From assembly GCF_013185185.1 (NCBI RefSeq), contig NZ_JAAZWE010000001.1, positions 806,001 to 870,000 of the forward strand: a stretch of DNA of 64,000 bases. The letters are read 5' to 3'. Below are positions 26,438 through 34,198 of this stretch, in pieces. The notes beneath the pieces are model-generated. The model was not told the DNA's origin. It saw only the letters and a list, made by a program, of their open reading frames with translations, and did not search any database. The translations under genes and the position numbers were made by a program. Origin of the DNA: Saccharibacillus endophyticus (GTDB lineage: Bacteria; Bacillota; Bacilli; Paenibacillales; Paenibacillaceae). The first letter of the stretch is position 1. Every line of letters starts with the position of its first letter.

Positions 26438-27685
26438 TTACAGAGCCAATGCACCCGCTTCAACCTGCTCGTACACGTCAAGCGCGCCTTGCACGCCGCG
26501 TCCGACCGTGATCGGAGCATGGTGTCGGATCAACACGGCTTCCAGCGCAGCCAGAACGAACAGCACGTTCTCTTTGCGGCAGCTGTAGCCCATCGTTCCG
26601 ATCCGCCAGATCTGTCCGTGCAGCGGGCCGAACGAGCTTGCGATCTCGATGCCGAACTGATTCAGCAGCATGCTGCGTACCGACTCGCCGTCCACGCCCG
26701 CAGGAATTTTCACGCAAGTTACGACCGGAAGCTTCCAAGCGACGTCGTTGAACAATTCCAGCCCCATGCCTCGAATACCGGCCATCAATGCTTTCTCGTG
26801 CAGCTTGTGACGTTCGAAGCGCTCTTCCAATCCTTCTTCCAACAAAATGCGCAGTCCTTCGCGCAGCGCATACAGCATCGACGTCGCTTCCGTGTGGTGA
26901 TTCAGGCGGCGAGGACCCCAGTAGTCTTGCAGCTGGCTAAGATCGAAATAGTTGCTGCGGATCGGATGAGCCACGTAATGAAGATCGCTCTCTTGCGCAA
27001 CGCCGCGTTCGACTTTTTTCCGACTTTCCAAAATGCGCTCTACGCGCTCGTTGTACGTGACGGGCGCCATGCCGGAAGGTACGGAAATACATTTTTGCGT
27101 GCCGCCGATCACCGCGTCAAGCTGCCACTCGTCGACTTTGACCGGAGTACCGCCGATCGAAGCGACCGCATCCACGACTGTCAATACGCCGAGTTCGCGG
27201 CAAGCGGGACCGATCTTGTCGAGCGGTTGCATGCAGCCTGTCGACGTCTCTCCGTGCACGATAGCCAAAATCTTCGGTTGGACGCGTTCCACTTCGTCGA
27301 TGACCGCCTGTTGGTCGAAGACCTCGCCCCATGTACATTCCATCAAATAAACTTCGGCGCCGTTACGCTCCGCAATCTCGGTGAGCAAATGACCGAAGCG
27401 ACCGAAAATCGGAATCAGAACTTTATCTCCCGGCTCGATCAAACTGCACAGAACCGCTTCGATTCCCGAGCGGGATGTTCCGTCTACCGGAAAGGCCCAC
27501 TGGTTTTTCGTCTGGAACGTCTGCCGAAGCATGTCCATCGTCTCGTTCATCATCCGCGTGAACTCCGGATCGAATTGTCCGAGAATCGGCGTCGCCATCG
27601 CGCGAAGCACTCTCGGATCGGCTTCGACCGGCCCGGGAGTCATAATCGTTCTCAAAGGTGCATGGATTTCGCGGTACTTCGTCAT
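26438..27685 (-). CDS. pucG: (S)-ureidoglycine-glyoxylate aminotransferase (class V, PLP)
   Basis: A 415-residue fold-type I PLP enzyme. The characteristic opening is TPGPVEADPRVLRAMATPIL; then GTSRSGIEAVL (phosphate-binding loop), VHGETSTGCMQPL, VVDAVASIGG, and GGTQKCISVPSG with the PLP Lys near residue 200. PucG transfers the amino group of ureidoglycine to glyoxylate in allantoin breakdown. Alanine-glyoxylate aminotransferase is a close family alternative, but pucR and a purine-type permease beside it favour PucG. GAGGAGG lies upstream of the ATG. No other allantoin enzymes are in the window. Confidence 0.85.
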   Translation of the reverse strand: MTKYREIHAPLRTIMTPGPVEADPRVLRAMATPILGQFDPEFTRMMNETMDMLRQTFQTKNQWAFPVDGTSRSGIEAVLCSLIEPGDKVLIPIFGRFGHLLTEIAERNGAEVYLMECTWGEVFDQQAVIDEVERVQPKILAIVHGETSTGCMQPLDKIGPACRELGVLTVVDAVASIGGTPVKVDEWQLDAVIGGTQKCISVPSGMAPVTYNERVERILESRKKVERGVAQESDLHYVAHPIRSNYFDLSQLQDYWGPRRLNHHTEATSMLYALREGLRILLEEGLEERFERHKLHEKALMAGIRGMGLELFNDVAWKLPVVTCVKIPAGVDGESVRSMLLNQFGIEIASSFGPLHGQIWRIGTMGYSCRKENVLFVLAALEAVLIRHHAPITVGRGVQGALDVYEQVEAGALAL

Positions 27686-27854
27686 CTGTTTAACGCCTCC
27701 TCAATTTGTCCGTCCGTATCGGGCCATGTCCTCGGTTTCGCTGTAAAAGTTGCCGAAACACGTCCCATGGGTCGGTTGTTTTCTTATGCACGTTATGCTC
27801 GATAGCCTTTATTCCAACTTTATACGATTTTCGATCGATGTTAGTTTAAATGAC

Positions 27855-27951
27855 TTGGCAAATGCGATTGATTAATTGTAGAATAAAACCACATTGAAAT
27901 CATTCACGAAATTGTAGAAGAATTAAAAGACTCGTTGTACACGTTAACCAA
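27855..27951 (+). promoter_or_regulatory. pucR promoter and partial PucR box
   Basis: TTGGCA (27855-27860), an 18-base spacer and TAGAAT (27879-27884). The octamer TTAACCAA (27944-27951) is the complement of the conserved TTGGTTAA half of the B. subtilis PucR box; the upstream AT-rich half is not conserved. It touches the pucR ribosome binding site, so any effect would be autoregulatory. Confidence 0.45.
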
Positions 27952-27966
27952 AGGGGCACGAAAACC

Positions 27967-29598
27967 ATGAAACTTAACGACTTGCTGAAACTGCCCGTGT
28001 TTGACGAAACCCTGATCGCGGCGGGAGCAAACGGATTGAATCGCGAGGTCTATACCGTCAACATGATGGACGCTCCCGATATTATCTCTTATTTAAAACC
28101 AAACGAACTCCTGATTACAACTGCTTTTCATTTAAAAGACGATTTAACCGCGCTGCTCGAACTTATTCGCGTCATGAGCGCTCAGGGATGTGCGGCTCTC
28201 GGCATTAAGAGCAAACGGTACCTCGGCGGCATTCCGGAATCAGCCGTGCAGTTGGCTAATGAGTTAAACCTTCCGCTGTTAGAACTTCCTTCCAATACTT
28301 CTCTAGGCGACATCGTAAACAAGTCGCTCAGCCATATCCTCGACATGCGGACAAATGAGCTTCACAACGCCATGCAGACCCATCGTCAATTTACTCAACA
28401 AATCATGAGCGGTCAGGGCATCCCCAAGCTGCTTGATCAACTGTCTTCCCTGCTTCATCTGCCCGTGGTTTTACTGGGTCCTTATTTGCAGCCGATCTCG
28501 GGGCAGTTTACGCGCAGTTCGACGGCCGCAAGACTCGAAGCTTCTTTGGCCGACGGCGGCCATTTGCTGGCGACGCCTTCGATCTGTTCTTCCTTTTCGC
28601 TGCTGGATGAACAACGCGAGACGCTGACCCTTTTTCCCGTCTATACGCACAGGCAGCTTCATTATCTATGCATCGAAGGCTTCGTACGCTTCTCCGAGAG
28701 TTCGTTGGTGCTCACGATCGAACAGGCAACCAACGTGATCGCTTTCGAATTGATGAAGGAAAATGCGCTCAAGCAGAATCGCCGACGCATCCAAAACGAC
28801 TTCTTCGCCAACTTTATCGGAGGAGCCTTTTCCGGCAGCGAAGAGATCGCCAGCCGCGGACGCGAGTTCGGATTGTCCGGCGACCAACGTTATATTTGCG
28901 CGGTGGCCAAACTGGACGGTACGGAAAAAACGACTTCTTTCGTCCAATACAAGGCGGAGCAGGATCGGATCGCCGAGCATCTCGAAGCCGAATTGGCTAA
29001 CTTCCGTCATCCCGTTCATCTGTTCACCCATGACCGCGCTTATGTGCTGCTCATGCCTTTGGTCGATGATTGGAAAACGGTCGAGCCTTCCTTCGTGTCG
29101 CTGCTGGAGAGACTGCAAAACAAAATCTCGGCGCATTACGGCTCCGATTTGTCGCTGGGCTTCAGCAGCTACGCGCAACCGCTCGCCCATGTTCCGATCT
29201 CCTACAAGGAAGCGAACGAAGCTCTTTATTTCGGCGGAATCGCGGGCAAGACCCGTTTTATCGAGATCTATCAACCGAAAGAAGTTCCCGAAATTTTGCG
29301 CATGATTCCGTACGAGCATCTGCGCAAGTTTTATACGGATACGATGCAGGGCTTTACGGACGAGACGCTGAAAGACCATCATATGCTGCTCCAGACGCTG
29401 TCCGTGTATATGGAGACGCACTGCCAGCTCGCGGAAACGGCGAAGCGACTGTACATTCACCGCAATACCGTCATTTATCGATTGGAAAAATGCGAGGAGA
29501 TCATCGGGCGCAGCTTGAAAGACCCGGAAGAGACGCTGCGGCTGCGGATGGCATTTCGAATCAAGGCGCTGCTGCCTGAAGGCGCGACGTCGAAATAA
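27967..29598 (+). CDS. pucR: PucR family purine catabolism regulator
   Basis: A 543-residue regulator. The N-terminal PucR sensor domain (about 1-125; MKLNDLLKLPVFDETLIAAG start), a central CdaR/GGDEF-like domain (about 290-420) and the C-terminal HTH_30 motif (HCQLAETAKRLYIHRNTVIYR, about 480-500) are all present and full length. In B. subtilis PucR activates allantoin and purine catabolic genes. It is divergent from pucG and the permease, which it probably controls. AAAGGGG precedes the ATG. Confidence 0.9.
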   Translation: MKLNDLLKLPVFDETLIAAGANGLNREVYTVNMMDAPDIISYLKPNELLITTAFHLKDDLTALLELIRVMSAQGCAALGIKSKRYLGGIPESAVQLANELNLPLLELPSNTSLGDIVNKSLSHILDMRTNELHNAMQTHRQFTQQIMSGQGIPKLLDQLSSLLHLPVVLLGPYLQPISGQFTRSSTAARLEASLADGGHLLATPSICSSFSLLDEQRETLTLFPVYTHRQLHYLCIEGFVRFSESSLVLTIEQATNVIAFELMKENALKQNRRRIQNDFFANFIGGAFSGSEEIASRGREFGLSGDQRYICAVAKLDGTEKTTSFVQYKAEQDRIAEHLEAELANFRHPVHLFTHDRAYVLLMPLVDDWKTVEPSFVSLLERLQNKISAHYGSDLSLGFSSYAQPLAHVPISYKEANEALYFGGIAGKTRFIEIYQPKEVPEILRMIPYEHLRKFYTDTMQGFTDETLKDHHMLLQTLSVYMETHCQLAETAKRLYIHRNTVIYRLEKCEEIIGRSLKDPEETLRLRMAFRIKALLPEGATSK

Positions 29599-29606
29599 CA
29601 AACGCG

Positions 29607-29653
29607 AAAAGATCGCTACCGGTCCGCAAGGATGCAGTAAGCGATCTTTTTTT
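29607..29653. terminator. Terminator between pucR and the SMI1/KNR4 gene
   Basis: AAAGATCGCT pairs with AGCGATCTTT across a 23-base loop region and is followed by a T run; the A run on the left allows use in both directions. Confidence 0.75.
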
Positions 29654-29669
29654 ACAAGATAAAGGCGGT

Positions 29670-30134
29670 TCAGTGTCCTCGTTCTTGCAGCAGCCGATCC
29701 AAAAAACCGACAAAGCTATCCGCATATTCCTCGGGTTCCGCGCCAAAAGGTTCGAACAACATAATCGGGTATTCGACCGGTACGTCTGGCTCAACAATCG
29801 GCTGCGAGACGTCAAAAAAGAATTCAGCATCCGCATCCGGCTTGAATATGTATAACCGATCTTTCGGAATCCAGTCCTGCTCGATGTTTAACCGATATTG
29901 ATTGATCAGGTCGTCAGGCGCTTCCTCTTGAAATTCCGGCGGGGCCAGCGTAAAGATCTCCGTCCCTCCCAGACGGAGCATTCCGAATTCCCGGAGCCAC
30001 CATTTGTACGAATCCGGCAGGCGGTACCCCAGCTCTTTTTCCGCGGCCTCGATCCATTCAGGCTCTACTTTTTCCTTTAACCGGCGTTTGCTTCCGGCGA
30101 ATCCGTCCAGCCTTCGGCTTAAGTTTTCATGCAT
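29670..30134 (-). CDS. SMI1/KNR4 family protein
   Basis: A 154-residue cytosolic protein of the SMI1/KNR4 (SUKH) superfamily: WIEAAEKELGYRLPDSYKWWLREFGM at about 28-53 is the hallmark, with an acidic C-terminal half ending in FVGFLDRLL. Many SUKH proteins are immunity factors against nuclease or deaminase toxins, others are unassigned. ATG 30134 is preferred over the GTG at 30146, because the GTG lies inside the binding site AAGGGTGAG. It is last in a four-gene minus-strand unit with no toxin visible. Confidence 0.85.
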   Translation of the reverse strand: MHENLSRRLDGFAGSKRRLKEKVEPEWIEAAEKELGYRLPDSYKWWLREFGMLRLGGTEIFTLAPPEFQEEAPDDLINQYRLNIEQDWIPKDRLYIFKPDADAEFFFDVSQPIVEPDVPVEYPIMLFEPFGAEPEEYADSFVGFLDRLLQERGH

Positions 30135-30155
30135 GCGCGTGCTCACCCTTTCTTT

Positions 30156-30701
30156 CTATTTTAATGCTTCGCCCCGCATATCTTTCTTCATTAGCTTATT
30201 CGCCACTTCCAGTGCCTCTGTCCGGTTCGATGCAGGTGCGCTGACCATGAGGCCCGAATCGCTGCTCCACTCCGAACCGCCGTCTTCTTTTTGCTCAAAA
30301 ACATTGATCGTGACGTTGCGCAGCGGGTCATCGGCATAAAAACTTCCATATATATAACGAAAGGGACCCGTAATCTCATGGTAGCCATTATAAGCAATTA
30401 ACCGACTTCCCGCTCCTTCGCCCAAGTTTATCTTTATTTTTTGTTCGGATTCAGTTAATGGGATATCGCTTCCTTGAATATCGATCGTACCCGAAAACGT
30501 CCGAGCGCCTTTCCAATCTTTCCAAACCTCGCTGTCGATCTTTACTCGCACAAGCTCTTCATGCCCCGCATTCGCTTCGCCCAGATGGTATTTCACGCCC
30601 TGTACGTCCAAATGAACCTGCCTCGGCCAGTAAAGGAAAAAAGCTGCTCCCAGGGCGCATAAAACGATCAACGACAACCCCCATCTTTTGCTTATTTTCA
30701 T
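30156..30701 (-). CDS. Membrane-anchored protein of unknown function
   Basis: A 181-residue protein with one N-terminal membrane segment (about residues 8-26) and an extracytoplasmic domain predicted to be rich in beta strands. It has no cysteine lipobox. I do not recognise a family. GGAGGGG precedes the ATG at 30701, and the ATGA overlap with the upstream gene shows translational coupling. It sits between another single-pass protein and the SMI1/KNR4 gene. Confidence 0.7.
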   Translation of the reverse strand: MKISKRWGLSLIVLCALGAAFFLYWPRQVHLDVQGVKYHLGEANAGHEELVRVKIDSEVWKDWKGARTFSGTIDIQGSDIPLTESEQKIKINLGEGAGSRLIAYNGYHEITGPFRYIYGSFYADDPLRNVTINVFEQKEDGGSEWSSDSGLMVSAPASNRTEALEVANKLMKKDMRGEALK

Positions 30702-31102
30702 GAATCCCAAGGCCCCTCCGTTTTTCCGATTTCGATTTTTTTGCCGGATTCGTTTTTGAAACGAACCAGACTGTCCGTGTCGATAAACTGTTCGTTATGC
30801 GCATAATCGACAATGGCTTTTACCTTATAAAAAGTTCCCGAATCGATGACCTGAATATTCACCCTCTCGTACAATCCTTCGGGCCGACGGTAGTAGGCAT
30901 ACGTCCAGCCTTCGTCTTCCAAAAGCAGCAGCTGGTCTTCCGCGCCCTCCGTCCGGATACGTTCAGCCATAGCGGGCGACGCCTTCGTTTCCTCAGCCTC
31001 AACATAACGAATCGGCTCATAACGGATAAAGGAAATCGTAACCGCGATCGCGATCACTCCAAGCAACGACAAAAGGGCCCAATGGCGACGGTACATGCTC
31101 AT
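30698..31102 (-). CDS. Small single-pass membrane protein of unknown function
   Basis: A 134-residue protein with a membrane segment at about 8-26 (HWALLSLLGVIAIAVTISFI) and a soluble outer part of about 105 residues. No family is recognised. AAGGAGGAG gives a very strong binding site before ATG 31102. It is coupled to the next gene by ATGA and starts 16 bases after the preceding stop. The two adjacent membrane proteins of similar build suggest that they work together. Confidence 0.7.
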   Translation of the reverse strand: MSMYRRHWALLSLLGVIAIAVTISFIRYEPIRYVEAEETKASPAMAERIRTEGAEDQLLLLEDEGWTYAYYRRPEGLYERVNIQVIDSGTFYKVKAIVDYAHNEQFIDTDSLVRFKNESGKKIEIGKTEGPWDS

Positions 31103-31118
31103 ATGCTATATCTCCTCC

Positions 31119-31604
31119 TTACGAGTCACTGCCTGCTTCTCTCGGCCAATAAAATCCTTCTAGACCATAGGCAGAACGAATCGTTTCTATATAAGCTTGC
31201 TCTTCAAAATAAAAAGGACCAATTTCAGGCATGGCAGTCACTCTCGGATTGGGAGAGCCCTCGCTCTCGATCCCAAAATCGTACCAAACGAATTGTCCAT
31301 CCTCCCGCTTGATTCGCAGCGATACTGCCCCGCAACCCAGATCGCCGCAAGCAGGGCAGATATAAAGCGCGCGTCGGCCGTCCGGAAAATCCGCTTCGGC
31401 ATTCAACAACAGTTTTTCGATATGTTCTTTCTGAAAACTTTCGCTCCCGAATCCCAGGCAAGCGATATCGTCAAGATTGGGATACATGCCGATCACCCGA
31501 TCGTATAACCGCTGTCCGTCAATCCATAAATCCGCATGTTCAAACGTACACGGATAACCTTCGCGTTTTTCTTTTCGTAGATGCAATATCGATACTTTGG
31601 ACAA
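31119..31604 (-). CDS. Uncharacterised protein with a CPACxDLGC zinc-knuckle-like motif
   Basis: A 161-residue soluble protein. The mark is YICPACGDLGCGAVSLRI at about 97-114, followed by a WYDFG segment; similar hypothetical proteins are common in actinomycetes and Paenibacillus, with no known function. The TTG at 31604 is the best start because AAGGTGGAG lies six bases upstream; an earlier in-frame start at 31667 has no binding site. First gene of the four-gene unit. Confidence 0.65.
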   Translation of the reverse strand: MSKVSILHLRKEKREGYPCTFEHADLWIDGQRLYDRVIGMYPNLDDIACLGFGSESFQKEHIEKLLLNAEADFPDGRRALYICPACGDLGCGAVSLRIKREDGQFVWYDFGIESEGSPNPRVTAMPEIGPFYFEEQAYIETIRSAYGLEGFYWPREAGSDS

Positions 31605-31794
31605 CGTTAGCTCCACCTTTTTAGGGAATATTGTCAACTTTGATGCTTTAAAAGCCCCTATAACCAAGACGGTCCAGCCGCTTAAATAGTTACGCTTTTG
31701 TCGTATAACTCGCTAAACATTCAAAAAAGACCTCAACTATGTTTTAATAGGAATAAGGGTTCGGAAATTCGACGGTTAAGGAGTGTACACTTAC

Positions 31795-32199
31795 ATGGAA
31801 GTCTCGCGTTTTCTTTTACCCAAGGATCAAGTCAAGCATATCCCCTCTTCCGCCACGATGATGGAAGCGATGGATTTGCTGGAGAAGAATCATTATTCCG
31901 CGGTGCCGATCATCGACGAGCAGGGCCGCTACGTAGGCACGCTGTCCGAAGGCGATCTGCTTTGGAAACTTAAAAACACGTTCAACTTCAATCTGGAGAT
32001 GATGTCCGATATTTCGCTCAGCAGCATCAAGCGGTATCGGCATAACGAATCGGTCGTGATCGATGCGGACATGGAGGATATGCTGACCCTCGCCGCCGAT
32101 CAGAACTTCGTGCCCGTAACCGATCACGACGGCGTATTCCTCGGGATTATCCGCCGCCGGGATATCATCAATTATTACAATGACGGGATCATGGACTGA
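31795..32199 (+). CDS. CBS domain pair protein
   Basis: A 134-residue stand-alone protein made of two CBS motifs (about 12-60 and 75-130; SAVPIIDEQGRYVGTLSEGDLL and FVPVTDHDGVFLGIIRRRDI). CBS pairs bind adenine nucleotides and sense energy state. AAGGAGTG precedes ATG 31795. It is monocistronic with a strong terminator. Its partner protein is unknown. Confidence 0.9.
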   Translation: MEVSRFLLPKDQVKHIPSSATMMEAMDLLEKNHYSAVPIIDEQGRYVGTLSEGDLLWKLKNTFNFNLEMMSDISLSSIKRYRHNESVVIDADMEDMLTLAADQNFVPVTDHDGVFLGIIRRRDIINYYNDGIMD

Positions 32200-32217
32200 A
32201 TCGATTTTCCAGGCAGG

Positions 32218-32269
32218 AAAAAAGCTTTCCACGACGTTCGCGCAAGCGAATGGTGGAAAGCTTTTTTTG
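32218..32269. terminator. Bidirectional terminator between the CBS gene and the methionine genes
   Basis: AAAAAAGCTTTCCAC pairs perfectly with GTGGAAAGCTTTTTT around a 20-base loop. Confidence 0.9.
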
Positions 32270-32305
32270 TTAAAGTATGAGGGTATTTCGTCGGAAAGTT
32301 AAGGC

Positions 32306-34198
32306 TTAACCCGATTGGATATTCTGTCCTTTGCGCTTCGCTGCCGCTTCATGCACATAACGGGTCAGCTCCGCCGATTGCTCGTAGCGCAGGAACGGAG
32401 TCATGATGTAGACACCGCTGAAGTATTCCAAAATCACGTCGATCAGGGAACGGGAGATGTTCATCCCTTCCTGCATCGCGGCTTCCTTGTCGTGTTCGTA
32501 ACGCTGCATCCGTCCCAGCACCTCGTCCGTCAGACGGATGCCAGGCACTTCGTTATGCAGGAAGGAAGCGTTTTGCGCGCTGATCAGCGGCATGATGCCG
32601 ATAAAGATCTGCTGCTTCAGATGCTTGGTTGCATGATACAGCTCTTCGATCCTTTTTTCGTCGTAAACGGGCTGCGTCATGAAGTAGTCGGCGCCGGCCG
32701 CAATCTTTTTCTCCAGACGCTGCACGCCTTTGTCCAGATGGCGCACGTTCGGATCGAACGCGGCGCCGACCGAAAAGTTTGCACGCAGACCGAGCGAGCG
32801 GCCCGAAGGCAATCGGCCTTCGTTGAACTGTTTGGTCAGCTTGATCAGGTCGAACGAATTGTAGTCGTAGACGGAGGTCGCACCCGGGACGTCGCCGACC
32901 TTCGACGGGTCGCCCGTGATCGCGATCATCTGATTGATGCCCGAAGCGGCAAGCCCCATCAGATGGGATTGAAGCCCGATCATGTTGCGGTCCCGGCAGG
33001 CGACGTGCACCAGCGGCTTCACGCCGTACTTGTTTTTGACGACCGAAGCCAGCGATTCGTTGGCGATCCGGGGACTTGCGAGCGAGTTGTCCGCCAGCGT
33101 GAGCGCGTCGATTCCGGCTTCTTTGAGCGCTTGCACGCCTTTGAAAAAGCCTTCGGTGCGCAGCGTGCGCGGAGGGTCGAGCTCGACGATGACCGAGTGA
33201 TCTTTCGCAGCAGTGATCTCGTGGAACAATCTCTCGGCGGGCGGCGCGTCGGCGCTTGCAAGCTCGGCGACCGTCTCGCGGATCTCGATCCGCTGCGCCT
33301 CCGTCCCGGGAAGCGCTTCCGTAATTTTCTCCGTAATCGGCGCGGCGCCTTTCACGGACTCGACCATCGCGGCCACATGCTCGGGCGTCGTGCCGCAGCA
33401 GCCGCCGATCAGACGCACGCCTTGATCGCGCAGATCCAACGCGCTTTTCCCGAAATAATCCGCTCCCGAACGGTATCTGATGCGGCCTTCGTTATACTCG
33501 GGCAGACCCGCGTTCGGATAAGCCGACAGGAACGCATGCTTGGGCAGCGGTACCTGCTTCAAATAACGATTCATATGGAACGGGCCGAGCCGGCAGTTCA
33601 ATCCGACCACGTCCGCGCCCAACCCTTCCAAAATGGCAAACATTTCAGCCAACGTGCTTCCGTCCTGCAAATAACCGGAATCCTGCGTCGAGACTTGCGC
33701 CACGATCGGCAGATCCGTTTTTTTGCGGGCCAAAGTCAGCGTAGCGCGCAATTCTTCGGGATCGTAAAAAGTTTCCAGCAGCAAACCATCTACCTCTTCG
33801 GATAGCAGTGCTTCAATCTGACGCTCGTTGCTCCGCTTGATCTCGCCGAGCGAAACTTCGCCGGGCTTGGTATTGCGGATACCGCCGATCGTGCCCAGAA
33901 CGTAAGCCCCGGTGCCTTCCGCGGCCGAACGGGCCAACCGGGCGCCTGCCCGGTTGATCGATTCCAGCTCGTACTCCAGATTATAGCGCTTCAGCTTGTG
34001 ATCGTTCGCCGCATACGTATTGGTCTGGATCACTTCGGCTCCCGCGCCCAGGTACGCCCGGTGAATCTGGCGCACCTGCTCGGGACGGGTCAGGTTCAGC
34101 TCTTCGAAGCAGCGGTCGATGCCGTTCAGATACAGCAGCGTGCCCATCGCCCCATCGGCGACGATCACTCTTGTTCGCAGTTCGTCGAGCAGCCCCAT
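32306..34198 (-). CDS. Bifunctional homocysteine S-methyltransferase / methylenetetrahydrofolate reductase (YitJ-like)
   Basis: A 630-residue two-domain protein. Residues 1-300 form a zinc-dependent homocysteine methyltransferase (DGAMGTLLY start; zinc cysteines in GLNCRLGPFH and GGCCGTTPEH). Residues 330-620 form an MTHFR barrel (HVACRDRN, ITGDP, YFMTQPVYD). B. subtilis YitJ has the same fusion. It supplies 5-methyl-THF and can methylate homocysteine. The ATG overlaps the metE stop by one base (TAATG), so the two are coupled. Confidence 0.93.
   Translation of the reverse strand: MGLLDELRTRVIVADGAMGTLLYLNGIDRCFEELNLTRPEQVRQIHRAYLGAGAEVIQTNTYAANDHKLKRYNLEYELESINRAGARLARSAAEGTGAYVLGTIGGIRNTKPGEVSLGEIKRSNERQIEALLSEEVDGLLLETFYDPEELRATLTLARKKTDLPIVAQVSTQDSGYLQDGSTLAEMFAILEGLGADVVGLNCRLGPFHMNRYLKQVPLPKHAFLSAYPNAGLPEYNEGRIRYRSGADYFGKSALDLRDQGVRLIGGCCGTTPEHVAAMVESVKGAAPITEKITEALPGTEAQRIEIRETVAELASADAPPAERLFHEITAAKDHSVIVELDPPRTLRTEGFFKGVQALKEAGIDALTLADNSLASPRIANESLASVVKNKYGVKPLVHVACRDRNMIGLQSHLMGLAASGINQMIAITGDPSKVGDVPGATSVYDYNSFDLIKLTKQFNEGRLPSGRSLGLRANFSVGAAFDPNVRHLDKGVQRLEKKIAAGADYFMTQPVYDEKRIEELYHATKHLKQQIFIGIMPLISAQNASFLHNEVPGIRLTDEVLGRMQRYEHDKEAAMQEGMNISRSLIDVILEYFSGVYIMTPFLRYEQSAELTRYVHEAAAKRKGQNIQSG

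Noticed and set aside
32315..33805. Long open frame (496 codons) on the plus strand
   Set aside because: It is antisense to the homocysteine methyltransferase/MTHFR gene, is rich in Arg, His and Gln without motifs, and has no ribosome site.
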